Assembly: GCF_037893015.1 (NCBI RefSeq)
Contig: NC_133662.1
Coordinates: 271,677,944 to 271,741,943, forward strand
Length of the DNA: 64,000 nt
Reading direction: 5' to 3'
Source: Macrotis lagotis
Taxonomy: Eukaryota; Chordata; Mammalia; Peramelemorphia; Peramelidae
Under the pieces are notes generated by a model. It saw nothing but the letters and a program-made list of their open reading frames with translations. It did no database searches and was not told the DNA's origin. Position numbers and translations under genes: made by a program. This document shows positions 37,147 to 47,822 of the stretch, in pieces; the stretch's first letter is position 1, and the number at the start of each line of letters is the position of its first letter.

Positions 37147-38843
37147 CAGATGTCCAGCATAATCCAGACACCAAGGACTTGTGATCCATCAGGCATCTCT
37201 CATTCTCAGTTCATAACCAACCTAATTCCTCTTCTGCACACAGAGCTTTGGGGGGGGGGGTATTTTTTACTCTGTCCTGCCAAAGCTTCTCATTGGTGAC
37301 ATGCTGTACCCTGTTATGTCTTTCCTGGGCATCCCCATTGCTTCTTTGGTGCATCTGCAACTTAAATTCTAAGGAAGGTGGCATTCTATGGTTTTTCAGA
37401 CATGTCCAGAGAAATTTTGGTGTCAAAATAGATGACCAGTTTTTAAGGAAGAAACTTGGGGTCATTGAAAGCCTTGCAGAATTTCTCAAAGCAAATTTGG
37501 CCCAGGTCCCTCCTATTGGATTCTGACTCAATTTTTTGTCCATTGCAAACTCTGTCTAAGACTTAGGTACTTAAGGATCAACTGAATATTCCCATGTAGA
37601 CAAGAAGCATTCTTCATCCACTTGAGTTTTCCCATGTGGATGATCAAGTTGAGCTTCCCAAAGCACTTTGAATTTCAGGGAGAAGAGTTTGCAGCATTCC
37701 TGGTTCCTTGTTCAGCCTACTCAGGGCCATCTCCAAACAGAACTCATACTTCCATATGAGTTCTAGGCTGTATGGTCAAACCCAATGGCCTTGTTTAGTT
37801 CTCCTCCCCTTTGATCTCTTCATAGCTCTTGACACTTTCAGCCACTCTGTCTTCCCATTTCCTCTCTAATCTGCATTATTGGGAGGAACCCTAAATCACT
37901 GAAATTATAGACCCATTTGTCAGATAAAAAAACCTTAGACTGGGAGAGCTGAAGGTCTTATCTATGGTCACACACTTAAAATATGTCAGAGGCTAGATTT
38001 GAACCCAGGATAGGCAAAAGGAGAGGTTGGGGAAGAACAGTATATGATTGTATATTGAATGGCTAGATTTGTGTTGAGAACCATAGAAAACATTATAGGA
38101 AATGTTCGGGCAAGTGCTTAGAGAGAAGAAAAGAGAGGAAAACTATACAAAACTTGCTACACCCTAAACCAAGACGATGCAGCTTGACATTTGGTGTTTT
38201 CAATATGAAAGTAAGAACAGTGAATTTCCTTTCTTTCCACAATCATCTATCTCTCATTTGTGGTAAGATGGTCTGTCTGGTCTTGAAAACTGAAAGAAGC
38301 CAGCGGTTTGTAGACTTGTTCATATGCCTACAACATGAAAACTTTTCTCTAGGAATGAGTCGGAAGGAACTGGACTTGGAAAAATGAGTACCCTCCCCCC
38401 ACACACACACACCCCATTCCCCAAATGATTTGGCCGGCTCTTCAAAGTCTGGAACAGCTGGCCATCAATATGGGATCCATGTCAGTCACCACATTAGAAG
38501 AAAGGGTAAGGATGGAAAGAGGATGCAGCAAGCATTGTTCAAATTGGTTCTGTGCTGCTGACTCTGCAAATGGACAATGTCCACTCTGATTATTACCCGT
38601 TTCCAGGGAAGTTTAAAGCCGTTGCCCAAACAAACCCAAGATACCCAGCAAACTCACGACCAGCAAGCACTTGGTCCTCTTGCCAAGCAGAGTCCTAGCA
38701 GTCAAGGACAACATCAATATAGAACACAAGTTCATTTGCACAACACTATGGATGAGGAGGGTGGAGAATTATGAACCTCCCAAAATATCAGAATGAGTGG
38801 AGGGAAAACAAGTCTCCAAAATGCTTGGCATGAGTCCCCAAGA
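37147..38843. other. Intergenic sequence
   Basis: A MIR-like minus fragment is near 37880-38010 (TTATCTATGGTCACACACTT). The rest is unassigned. Confidence 0.45.
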
Positions 38844-38859
38844 AAAGCACATCATTTTC

Positions 38860-39038
38860 TTTTTTTTTCTTTTTTTTTTCTTTTTTTCTTTTTTAGGTTT
38901 TTGCAAGGCAGATGGGGTTAAGTGGCTTGCCCAAGGCCACACAGCTAGGTGATTATTAACTGTCTGAGACCGGATTTGAACCCAGGTACTCCTGACTCCA
39001 GGGCCAGTGCTTTATCCACTACACCACCTAGCCACCCC
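38860..39038 (-). mobile_element. tRNA-derived marsupial SINE with 16-bp TSD
   Basis: AAAGCACATCATTTTC flanks it on both sides (38844-38859 and 39039-39054). The T-rich left end is the A tail, broken by C. Confidence 0.96.
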
Positions 39039-39284
39039 AAAGCACATCATTTTCAAAAAAATTTATAGGGGCTGCGAAGAGGATGACATAGAGACTCAAA
39101 AAGGAACAAATTTATTAGTTTCTTCAATCATCTATTTGCATCATTGATGCTAGTTGAAGCACCATGTCCAAGCTCTCATAGTCAGTGAGAAAGGGGCAGG
39201 GGCAGATGGGAGGATATAATTAGGAAAAATAGTTAATGTAACTGGATCTAGACAGTAGAAATCCATGTTGCTGTAGGTTTAAAA

Positions 39285-39985
39285 AATTCATTATTTATTT
39301 TAGCATTCTTTTCTTTTTAAATTTTAAGTTCTAAATTCTCTCCCTCTCTACTGGCCCTCCTCCACCCACCGAGAAGGCAAGCAATATGACATCAGTTATA
39401 CATGTGAAATGCAAAACATGTTTCCATATTAGCCATATTGCAAAAAAAAAACCCAAAGTGAGAAAATTATATTTCCATTTGCACTCAAGACTTCATCAGT
39501 TTTCCTTCTGGAGGTAGATAGCATTTTTTCATAATGAGTCCTCTGGATTGTCTTAGTTGGCTGAATTGGTCAGAGTAGTCAAATCTTGCACAATTGATCA
39601 TCATGACAACATTGTTGTTACTGTGCATCATGATCTCCCAGTTCTCACTTCACTTTGCAACAATTCATAGAGGCCTAGCCATATTTTTCTGAAACCACCA
39701 CCCTCATCATTTCTTATTTCACATTAGTACTCCATCACAACTACAAGCTATAATTTGTTCAACCATTCCCCAATTGATGAGTATTCCCCCAATTTCCAGT
39801 TTTTGACACCACAAAAGACCTGCTGTAAGTAAGGACATATAGGTCCTTTTCTTTCTGTTTTGATCTCTTTGGGATTCAGACAGGAAAGTGGAATAGTGGT
39901 TCTACTGGGTCAAAAGAATATGCATAGTTTTATAGTCCTTCCAGCATGGTTCAAAATTGTATTCCAGAACAATTTTCCATCAGCA
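39285..39985 (-). mobile_element. Old L1 3' fragment
   Basis: In reverse it has the L1 3' end and last part of ORF2: CCACCGAGAAGGCAAGCAAT, TTCCATATTAGCCATATTGC, TCAACCATTCCCCAATTGAT, TCTACTGGGTCAAAAGAATA. It is a different subfamily from the neighbour at 40.7 kb. Confidence 0.8.
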
Positions 39986-40004
39986 AATACTTAGAGGCCA
40001 GAAG

Positions 40005-40500
40005 AAGCTATACAAGGATGCTTTCAAGATCTTACTTAAGAACTTTGCAATTAATTGTGCAGCAAGGAAAACATGGGCACAGACCAGCTAGCATGGTGTG
40101 TCCTTATCAGAGAAGGCACTGTGCTCTATGAGCAGATGGTAGAATTGTAATAGCTACAAAGAAATGTGAGATGCCCAAATTTAGAGACATCTCCACTCCA
40201 AATGTTCACAAGGTCTATTTGTGCCTGACCTGTGTAGAGCCTTCTTGAGCCCTAATTGGCCTGACTGTACCTTGATCCCAACATCAACTTTATATTTTTA
40301 AAAAAATTTTTTTTTAGTTTTTTTTGCAAGGCAAACGGGGTTAAGTGGCTTGCCCAAGGCCACACAGCTAGGTCATTATTGTCTGAGACCAGATTTGAAC
40401 CCAGGTACTCCTGACTCCAAGGCTGGTGCTTTATCCATTGTGCCACCTAGCCGCCCCTTGATCCCAGCATCATAATGCCATTATGGTCTTCTTCAAGCAC
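40005..40500 (+). mobile_element. RTE-type LINE 3' fragment, host to a SINE
   Basis: CTATTTGTGCCTGACCTGTG and CCTAATTGGCCTGACTGTAC would encode a decayed C-x2-C...H-type terminal finger of the kind seen at the C-terminus of RTE-like ORF2 proteins. The tail TAATGCCATTATGGTCTTCT then TCAAGCACAAAAGACAGCAA is shared with the short repeats at 4.4 and 25.1 kb. A SINE occupies 40287-40455. Family assignment is an inference. Confidence 0.5.
40287..40455 (-). mobile_element. tRNA-derived marsupial SINE inside RTE-like repeat
   Basis: It has a 17-bp TSD, CCTTGATCCCAACATCA at 40270-40286 and CCTTGATCCCAGCATCA at 40456-40472. The middle lacks a few bases (TCATTATTGTCTGAG) compared with the other copies. 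Confidence 0.95.
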
Positions 40501-40873
40501 AAAAGACAGCAACCAGCCCTCTCACTACTGGAGGCATTGTGGACACCTCTTGAATGCAGGAAGTGTTGAGCTCTATGTGGCAAGTTCTGTAGAAGACCCT
40601 TATACCCAGGTTGGGAACTGGTAAGGAAGAGAAGAGGCAAAACCTGGGCTCTGGTCTGGCTCTTGGAGGCAATGCTATTTTTTCTTTTTTTTTTAAATTA
40701 AATTTCATCCATTTGTACATGTGTATTTCCAAGTTACAAAATTTCCCTCCCCCTCCCTTTATTCCCCCCCTCCCCTCAGTTAAGAACGGTCAGGTTAGCG
40801 TTTTACATACATATTTTGTTAAAGATATTTACAAATTAGTAGTTTTGGGTATGAGGGATTAGGTAAGGGAAAG

Positions 40874-40891
40874 ATATATATATATATATAT
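40874..40891. repeat. Short (TA)n
   Basis: Nine TA units lie inside the 3' part of the truncated L1. Confidence 0.95.
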
Positions 40892-42656
40892 AAGAGATAA
40901 TTTTTATAAAGTGTTCATCAGATTCGGTAGGGGTGATTTTTTTCCCTGTGTATTTTGTTTTGTTTTGTCTTGTTTTTCTTCCTCTGGTTGGGGATAACAT
41001 AGTCCATAAGCTGTCAAATCTGGATGTCCTAGCTCTCTGGACTGCCGAGAGGGGGTTACTTCCATTAAAATTATTCATCTCATAATGTTGATGTGTAAAT
41101 TTTTCTCTTGGCTCTACTCCCTTTGCTCAGCATCAGATTCCGTAAGTCATTCCATGCTTTTCTAGAGTTTGACCTTATTGTTTCTCATAGAACAATAATA
41201 TTCCATAGTATTCATGTACCCTAACTTGTTTAATCATTCTTCATTGGATGGACATCCCCTGGATTTCCAATTCTTTGCCACTACAAAAAGGGTTGCTATG
41301 AATACTTTGGAACATGTAGGACTTTTTCCATTTTTTTGCAATTTCTTCTGGATATAGTCCTAGAATTGGAATTACTGGGTCAAAGGGTATGAACAGTTTT
41401 ATTACTCTTTGGGCATAGTTCCATATTGCTCTCCAGAAAGGTTGGATCCATTTACAACTCTACCAGCAATGCATCCATGTCCCAATCCTCCCACGCCCTG
41501 TCCAACATTGATCATCTTCCCTTTTTCTCATCTGGACTAATCTAATAGGTGTGAGATACTTCACTGTTGTTTTAATTTTCACTTCTCTAATCAATAGTGA
41601 TTTGGAGCATTTTTTTCATGTGCTTATATTTTCTTCATTTGATTTCTTCATTTAATTTCTTCATTTGAAACTCGTCTGTTCATATCCTTTGACTATTTAT
41701 CAATTGGGGAATGACTTGTGACCTTATAAATTTGATGCATTTCTCTATATATTTTAGAAATGAGACCTTTATCAGAACTCCTGGTTGTGAAAATTGTTTC
41801 CCAACTTTCCACTTTTATTCTAATTTTGGCAGCATTGATTTTATTAGTGTAAAATCCTTTTAATTTAATATAGTCAAAATCATTTATTTTTCAGTTTATA
41901 ATGTGCTCTAATTCTTGTTTGGTCATAAATTTATCCCTTTTCCATAGATCAGTTAGATAGAATATTTTTTGGTCTATTAATTTATCTATAGCATCACTCT
42001 TTATATCTAAATCCTGTACCCATTTTTGACCTTATTTTGGTATAGAGTGTGAGATGTGGATCTATGCTTAGCTTTTGCCACACTATTTTCCAGTTTTCCC
42101 AGAAATTTTTGTAAAACAGTGAGTTCTTATCACAGAGGCTGATGTCTTTGGGTTTTGTCAAATAGTAGATTGCTGTAATCATTTACTGCATTTTCTTTTG
42201 AACCTATCCTAATCCAGTGATCCATTGATCCATTTCTCTATTTCTTAACCAGTACCAGGAAATTTTAATGATGGCTACTTTATAGCATAGTTTTAGATCT
42301 GGTAGAACTAGGCCACCTTCCTGCTATTCTTGCCCTTTTGTTATTCCAGATGACTTTTGTTACTATTTTTTCTAGCTCAGTAAAGTATTCATTTGGCCAT
42401 TTTATTGGCATGTCACAGAACAAGTAATTTAATTTGGGTAGAATTGTCATTTTTATTATATTAGCTTGACCTAACCATGAGCATTTGACATTTCCCCAAT
42501 TAGTTAGAATTGACTTTATTTGGGTGAGGAGAGCTTTATAATTGTGTTCATACAATTTCTGGGTTTGTCTTGGGAGATAGATTCCCAAGTATTTAATGTT
42601 ATCTAAAGTTATTTTAAATGGAATTTCTCATTCTATCTGTTGTTCTTGGGCTTTGT

Positions 42657-42667
42657 TATATATATAC

Positions 42668-42711
<44 letters not shown>
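42657..42711. repeat. (TA)n microsatellite inside L1
   Basis: About 27 mostly perfect TA units with two CA variants stand where the L1 ORF2 consensus should run on. They expanded after the insertion. Confidence 0.95.
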
Positions 42712-42714
<3 letters not shown>

Positions 42715-43682
42715 TTTGTTAATTGTTTCAAGGAAATTTTTAGATGATTTTCTTGGATTCTCTAGGTATACCTTTTGCAAAGAGTGAAAGTTTTGCTTCC
42801 TGATTGCCAATTCTGATTCCTTCAATTTCTTTTTCTTCTCTTATTGCTACTGCTAGTGTTTCTAATACTACATTGAATAATAATGGTGATAGTGGGCATC
42901 CTTGTTTCACCCCTGGATTTATTGGAAATGCTCTGAGTTTATTTCCATTAAATATAATATTTGTTGATGGTTTTAGATAGATACTATTTATTATTTAAAG
43001 GAAAACTCCATTTGTTCCTATACTTTCTAGTGCTTTTAATAGGAATGGAAGTTGTATTTGATCAAAGGCTTTTTTTCAATAACTATTGAGATAATCATAT
43101 GGTGTCTGTTGATTTTACTGTTTATATGTTTAATTATGTTGAGTGTTTTGCTAATGTTGAACCAACTCTGCCTGGCTGGTATAAATCCAACCTGATCATG
43201 ATGTATTATCCTGGTAATAACTTGCTGTAGTCTCAGTGCTAAAGTGTTAAATTTTTGCATCAATATTCATTAGGGAGATTGGTCTATAATTTTTTGGTCT
43301 GTTTTGGTTCTTCCTAGTTTAGGTATCAGTACAATGTTGGTGTCATAAAAGGAGTTTGGTAGAACTCCTTCCTCCCCTATTCTTTAAAAATAGTTTATGT
43401 GGAATAGGAATTAATTGTTCCTTAAATGTTTGGTAGAATTTACTTGTAAATCCAACTGGACCTGGAGACTTTTTCTTAGGGAGTTTATTGATGGTTTCTT
43501 TAATTTCTTTTTCTGAATTAGGGTTAAGTAATTTATTTCCTCTTCTGCAATGGTTTTATTGCCTCAAATATATACTACTTAGTCCTGCAAGGCAGTTCCC
43601 TCTTAAAAACGTTTCTCTCACAGAGGATCTTGTTCCTCCTACTGCAGTGGCTCAAGAGACTGGGCAGTTCTGTTGAGGGCAA

Positions 43683-43846
43683 GGAGGTAGGCAGGAGCCC
43701 AAGAGCTGACTTGGCCTCAAGAAAGTAGGGAAGTAGATAAGACCAGGTGAAAATTTGAGTGATTTCTTCAATTTAATCCTCAAACTGGTCAGCACAGATG
43801 GCTAGACAGGTGCAAAGGCATAAGATCTCAGAAATCCAAGTGGTGG
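43683..43846 (+). repeat. Imperfect direct repeat, copy 1
   Basis: GGAGGTAGGCAGGAGCCCAA, AAGTAGATAAGACCAGGTGA and GATGGCTAGACAGGTGCAAA recur in the same order in copy 2 at 44560-44727. Family unknown. Confidence 0.8.
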
Positions 43847-44559
43847 ATAGACAGCCATCAATTTTGGGATGCATGACCCTTATCAGACTGTGTGTTTATT
43901 AAGAGGAAGGGCTCTGTTTTATTTCGTCTTATTTGAGGAAATATTGGATTCCATGTGATTGACTTTGATTATTAACTATGGGACATTATGAATTGTAAAC
44001 TCCATATCGGGAAGTACCATGTTTCATTTCTTTTTCTTTCTCTCTGACTTCCAATACAGCATTTTAAACCATGTTTGTTAAATGACTCAATGTAGGCATG
44101 AGAAGCAATCCAGATCCTTCTTTTCCCTTCTCCCAGGGAGAGGGTTTTCTCAGGACAGCAATAAGGGAGGAGAAGCAAATAATCAGGGCATATCAGGTGT
44201 CCACCAGTTTCATCTACACATTTGGGAGAGGATCTGATCCAAATTCAGAGGATGAGTCAGCTGTGTTGGGTCTACCCTTTGAGATGTAGAGGAGGATGGT
44301 CAAGCTATCCTGGCTAGTGGGGGGGACTTTTATGTGAACATGGGAGGAAGAAATAATTTGGACATTGCCTTTTTTGTCCCCCTACTCTGTTTTTGGTGAT
44401 TCCAAGGGAATAGAAACCACTTATGGAGATTGACCTCTTAGGGGTCACTGACAATTAGCAATAATTATATTCACTTAGGGCCATTTACAGAAAAGTCAAG
44501 AATGGAATTCTAGACCAGACTTAAGGATTGGAACTCTGGGGGAGGTAGGGGTAGGATAG

Positions 44560-44727
44560 GGAGGTAGACAGGAGCTCTAGACCTGTCTTGGGCTCAGGAA
44601 AGGAGGAAAGTAGATAAGACTAGGTGAAAATGTGAGTTACTTCTTCAATTGAACCCCCAAACTGGTTAATATAGATGGCTAGATAGGTGCAAAGACAAGA
44701 GGTCCACTTAGGGAGATCAAGTGGTCA
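44560..44727 (+). repeat. Imperfect direct repeat, copy 2
   Basis: GGAGGTAGACAGGAGCTCTA, AAGTAGATAAGACTAGGTGA and GATGGCTAGATAGGTGCAAA match copy 1 about 880 bp to the left. Confidence 0.8.
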
Positions 44728-45091
44728 AAAGTTTCTCTGAAGAAATGACTGGACAATTTAGTGGGAGGAGGAGCAAAGCTGACATCCATATAGCCCATCG
44801 GTGCTTGCAAGCCCAGGGTAGCATGATGCTATCAAAAGAAGAGGGATCATGCTGAAATTTATAAGCTATTATATTTTTTTAATTGAGGGGAGGTTGGGTG
44901 AGTATAGCCAAGAGGATTAAGCATTGGCATTCTGTTGCCTTTGAGGGTCAGAGGGAGTGAGAACAATGCCATTTTAATGGCAGAATTCATATCCTACAAC
45001 TGGACTTTGTTTGGAGGGGTTTCCAGTCCTCCCCCCAGGAAGAAACAGACAGAAGGACTCTGTCAGCACACAAAGAGATTGTGGAAAAACA

Positions 45092-45097
45092 TTTATT
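45092..45097 (-). promoter_or_regulatory. Distal poly(A) signal candidate AATAAA (COL6A1)
   Basis: AATAAA lies about 1 kb after the stop codon and is followed at a proper distance by TCTTTGTGTGCTG, a good GU-rich downstream element. This gives a 3' UTR of the length expected for COL6A1. Another AATAAA at 45387-45392 has a weaker downstream sequence. Confidence 0.5.
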
Positions 45098-45999
45098 TAG
45101 ACAAATTATTGGTGTGGACATAATGGAGCAGAACACAAGAGTAACAATTGAACCAGCAGATAAGGGATATTTTGTTTACAATGTAAAATGAAACAAGAGT
45201 GTTAAGGGAAATTGAATTTTGGAAAACTTGTTTGGAAAATTAAAACAAAGAAACAAAAAAAAATCTGTTTGCAGCAGGAGCACCATGGAAATTTTGGATG
45301 GCCCTCTATCTGCTTCTCTCAGAGCCTGGATAGTTAAGTAGATTGTTGAAAGTTTATATGTAAACAGCAAGAGTGAAACTAGCACCTTTATTTCTATGCC
45401 TAATGTGACTCCTTTTCAACGTGACCTATTCTTCATCTTTAAAATTTGGAAAAGAAGCTATGGCGGAAATGGCACCATCTCGATGAAAAGCCATTTTGTG
45501 TGGAGAGAACTTGCTTTGGTCAGTGGTTCCCACAATCTTTGGGTTCTCTTTTTCCTGATGGGGACTGATTTCCCTGATAGACTAATTTTCATGAGACTAA
45601 CAGGCTTGTCATGGGCCATGAAGATTGTTGAGGTGAAGTGTAAGCCTGAACAAGCTACTACAAGACAATATATTCCCTCAGAAAAAAAACATGTATATCA
45701 GGGAATATCAGTCCTCAGCTGATGCACCCAGTGCAGGAGTTTTCTGCTTTAGACATGTGAAAATGGTGGTCACTGAGTGGAGAGTTTGCTTTCCTAGCTG
45801 ACTCTGACTGAAGATAGGGATGAGAAGCATTCCAGCCAAAGGGATTGCATGCAAGTCTATTGATAGGGAGCTACAAGCTAGGGGGTCTGCAAGAGGGTAG
45901 AGGAGATGTGCAAAAAGCAGACTCATGCTCTATTTCTCTGATCTTTTTCCTTCTCTAAAACAAGTCCATTGGGAGGCTGAGACAGTCACAAGTCACATT

Positions 46000-46005
46000 T
46001 TTATT
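46000..46005 (-). promoter_or_regulatory. Proximal poly(A) signal candidate AATAAA (COL6A1)
   Basis: AATAAA in the transcript sense lies about 95 nt after the stop codon. It is followed by a GT-rich stretch (TGTGACTTGTGACTG) suited to a downstream element. Its use would give a very short 3' UTR. Confidence 0.35.
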
Positions 46006-46098
46006 TCTGTGTTTAGGGGTTAATGGCAAGAGGATCAGATGAGAGAAGACCATATAGCAAGCCTCCTGGGGCAGTAAGAAGTTCTCATTCCCCTTCCC

Positions 46099-46721
46099 TC
46101 AGCCGATGGAGATTTTTCTGGAAACTGTTTGGTAGAGGACACCCTGGAGTAGAGACTGGTAGTCGGGCACTCGGAAGAGATGGCGCTCTCCATAGGCTAC
46201 ATCATATTCAGTTGTCTTCCCTGTGACCAGGACACGAATATTGGGTTCATTGACTTGTCTGCCCACCACCAGCACATATATTTCAATGCCCACTCTCTGG
46301 GCTTCCTGCACAGCCTTCTCAATGGCACTCTCTGTGATCCCTTGGGAATTCCCATCAGAGAAGAGAAGCACCTTCTTCTTGGCCCGATCTGAGGATGCTC
46401 TCCGGTAGAAGGAGGTCACATAGCGAATGGCAGCGTTCACGTCGGTGGCATCGTTCATGAAACCCATGCTGTCAATGTTGCTGGCTACCACCGTATAGTT
46501 CTGGAGGAACTGCAGGGAATTGGTTTCAGGCCTCTGTTGGTCTCTGCCACTGTACTGGACCACAGAGAACCGGACGTCATTGGAGGGATCAGCCTTTTCA
46601 GCTGTGAGGAATCGTTCAGCCAGGCGTTTGACAAATCGTTTGGTAGTCTCAAAGTTGTGTTTGCCCACACTGGCAGAGCTGTCCAATAGGACTGTGATGT
46701 CTGTGGGAGCAGTGAACCGGA
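46099..46721 (-). CDS. COL6A1: COL6A1 last coding exon, C2 VWA domain and stop
   Basis: The last 623 coding bases encode the whole C2 von Willebrand A domain, from [20 protein letters not shown] to VSRKISIG and TGA. DSSAS, DATDV and LFSDGNS supply a full MIDAS set. QNYT is a conserved glycosylation sequon, and VVGRQVNEP and [11 protein letters not shown] match human closely. The acceptor is TCTCTGCAG. The true 5' edge is the splice acceptor: no methionine start exists here. C2 is part of the C-terminal region needed for chain selection and trimer formation. Confidence 0.98.
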
Positions 46722-46867
46722 CTGCAGAGAAGAAAGGGGGTGGTTAGGTTGCCGATATTTCCAGAGACATTCTCTCTTCTTCCCCACACCCCCCAGGACC
46801 TGATCAAAAACCAGCAAAATTTGACAAAATTATGAAGTCCCAATGCAAAGAGGTAAATGTTACTCAC

Positions 46868-46897
46868 TTGGGCAGGTGTAGTCTGGGCATTTCTTAT
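46868..46897 (-). CDS. COL6A1: COL6A1 30-nt exon between C1 and C2
   Basis: A 30-nt exon completes Asp and encodes KKCPDYTCP, then leaves one base. It is the two-cysteine linker between C1 and C2 and equals the human linker. The acceptor is CACACACAG and the donor GTGAGTA. Skipping would keep the frame and remove ten residues. A long CT-rich microsatellite lies just upstream in the transcript. Confidence 0.94.
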
Positions 46898-46912
46898 CTG
46901 TGTGTGTGAAAG

Positions 46913-47002
46913 TGAGAGCGAGAGCGAGAGCAAGAGCGAGAGCGAGAACGAGAGCGAGAGCGAGAGCGAGAGCGAGAGCGAGAGAGAGAGAGAGAGAGAG
47001 AA
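46913..47002. repeat. (GAGAGC)n/(GA)n microsatellite next to 30-nt exon
   Basis: About ten imperfect GAGCGA-type hexamers run into a (GA) tract on the plus strand. In the COL6A1 transcript this is a (CT)n(CTCTCG)n tract ending 15 nt before the acceptor of exon 46868-46897, so it serves as that exon's polypyrimidine tract. Confidence 0.95.
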
Positions 47003-47635
47003 GAATTTTATGGCATTAAACAAATATTAATATCATTCTCTTGTACTTGTGGAAATTTGACTTTGTCCATGTCAGAAGATCCTGCCTATATCCTTATCCT
47101 CCCTCTCCAGGGAGGTGTCCCTTCTCTCATGCCCCTAAACACTTTGACCAGGAGAAAGAGAAGGAAGAACATACTTCTACTTGCTCCTTGATGCTATCTC
47201 CTGATCTCTCTAACATTGGCACTAAGTGTTGTTTTCTCTTTTGCAGCTTACTTCAACCCTCCATCTTATAGTTTGCAATTTCAATATCCAAACTGATGTT
47301 TCTTTAAACACTCATCTATCTCACCATGAAGTGTGGCCTCCCTATGGGCTGATTCCAGACAGAGCCAAGGTTTCTCTAGTGCTTCTCTCACTGGGGCACT
47401 GTATCCCTGTGCCACGTTTGTCTGGGGCCCCCTACATGTCAGTACCCTGTTGAAGCCATGGATGCTCCAATCCCTATCTCTATCCCTGCAGGCACCTGAA
47501 ATAAGCCCAGGTAATGAGGACCAAGCATAGCCCTTCAATGTATCTTGACTGTATAACTAAATCACTGGAAAGTTGAAGGAAAAGACCTCCCGGCCACCCT
47601 GGTGGCCCAAGGTCAAGTCCCCAAGCAATTCTCAC

Positions 47636-47822
47636 CAATGCAGATTTGAGTGGTGATGTTTTTCAGGAAATTGTCATCTAGGAGTTCTGCGTAGTTCTCC
47701 TTGACAAGGGATATGCCCATCCTTTTCCCTGGGGAACTGGGTTGACCTTGGCAAGAGATTTCATTCAGCTGATCTGGGCTTGCACTGCCCCCAAAGAGAT
47801 CCTTGATGCCCAGAGAAAATAC
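47636..47822 (-). CDS. COL6A1: COL6A1 exon, end of C1 VWA domain
   Basis: A 187-bp exon encodes [10 protein letters not shown] and on through [20 protein letters not shown] to QICI, leaving one base (G). KNIT is a conserved N-glycosylation sequon (human KNVT). A loop around [10 protein letters not shown] is one residue longer than I recall for human. The acceptor is CCCCACAG and the donor GTGAGA. Confidence 0.96.

Larger units (their letters stand above)
40680..43550 (-). mobile_element. 5'-truncated L1, old
   Basis: It runs from the 3' UTR (CAAGTTACAAAATTTCCCTC, C-rich tract) through the ORF2 C-terminus into the reverse transcriptase. The best frame, 42280-42588, reads GIYLPRQTQKLYEHNYKALL and [16 protein letters not shown], as in the other L1. 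Frames are broken in many places. It stops in the RT N-terminal part, near 43.55 kb. A TA microsatellite expanded inside it. Confidence 0.92.
43551..45074. other. Intergenic 3' flank of COL6A1 with a direct-repeat pair
   Basis: Apart from the repeat pair listed separately, no gene or known element is seen. Confidence 0.5.
45075..46098 (-). other. COL6A1: COL6A1 3' untranslated region (probable extent)
   Basis: About 1 kb after the stop codon has no SINE or LINE and no long frame, and it ends at a good poly(A) signal. I recall the human 3' UTR as about this long, so the extent is an inference. A much shorter form ending near 45.98 kb is also possible. Confidence 0.55.

Noticed and set aside
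40670-43560. TSD GCAATG for the truncated L1
   Set aside because: Only six bases agree next to an indel; too short to claim.
43683-44727. Direct-repeat pair as the two ends of an LTR element
   Set aside because: No terminal TG/CA, no primer-binding or polypurine site, no coding sequence and no TSD seen; kept only as repeats of unknown kind.
46099-46686. Independent single-exon A-domain gene starting at 46686
   Set aside because: The apparent start is a Leu codon inside the conserved VLLDSSAS motif; a good acceptor lies at 46722-46723 and the frame continues into the upstream exons.
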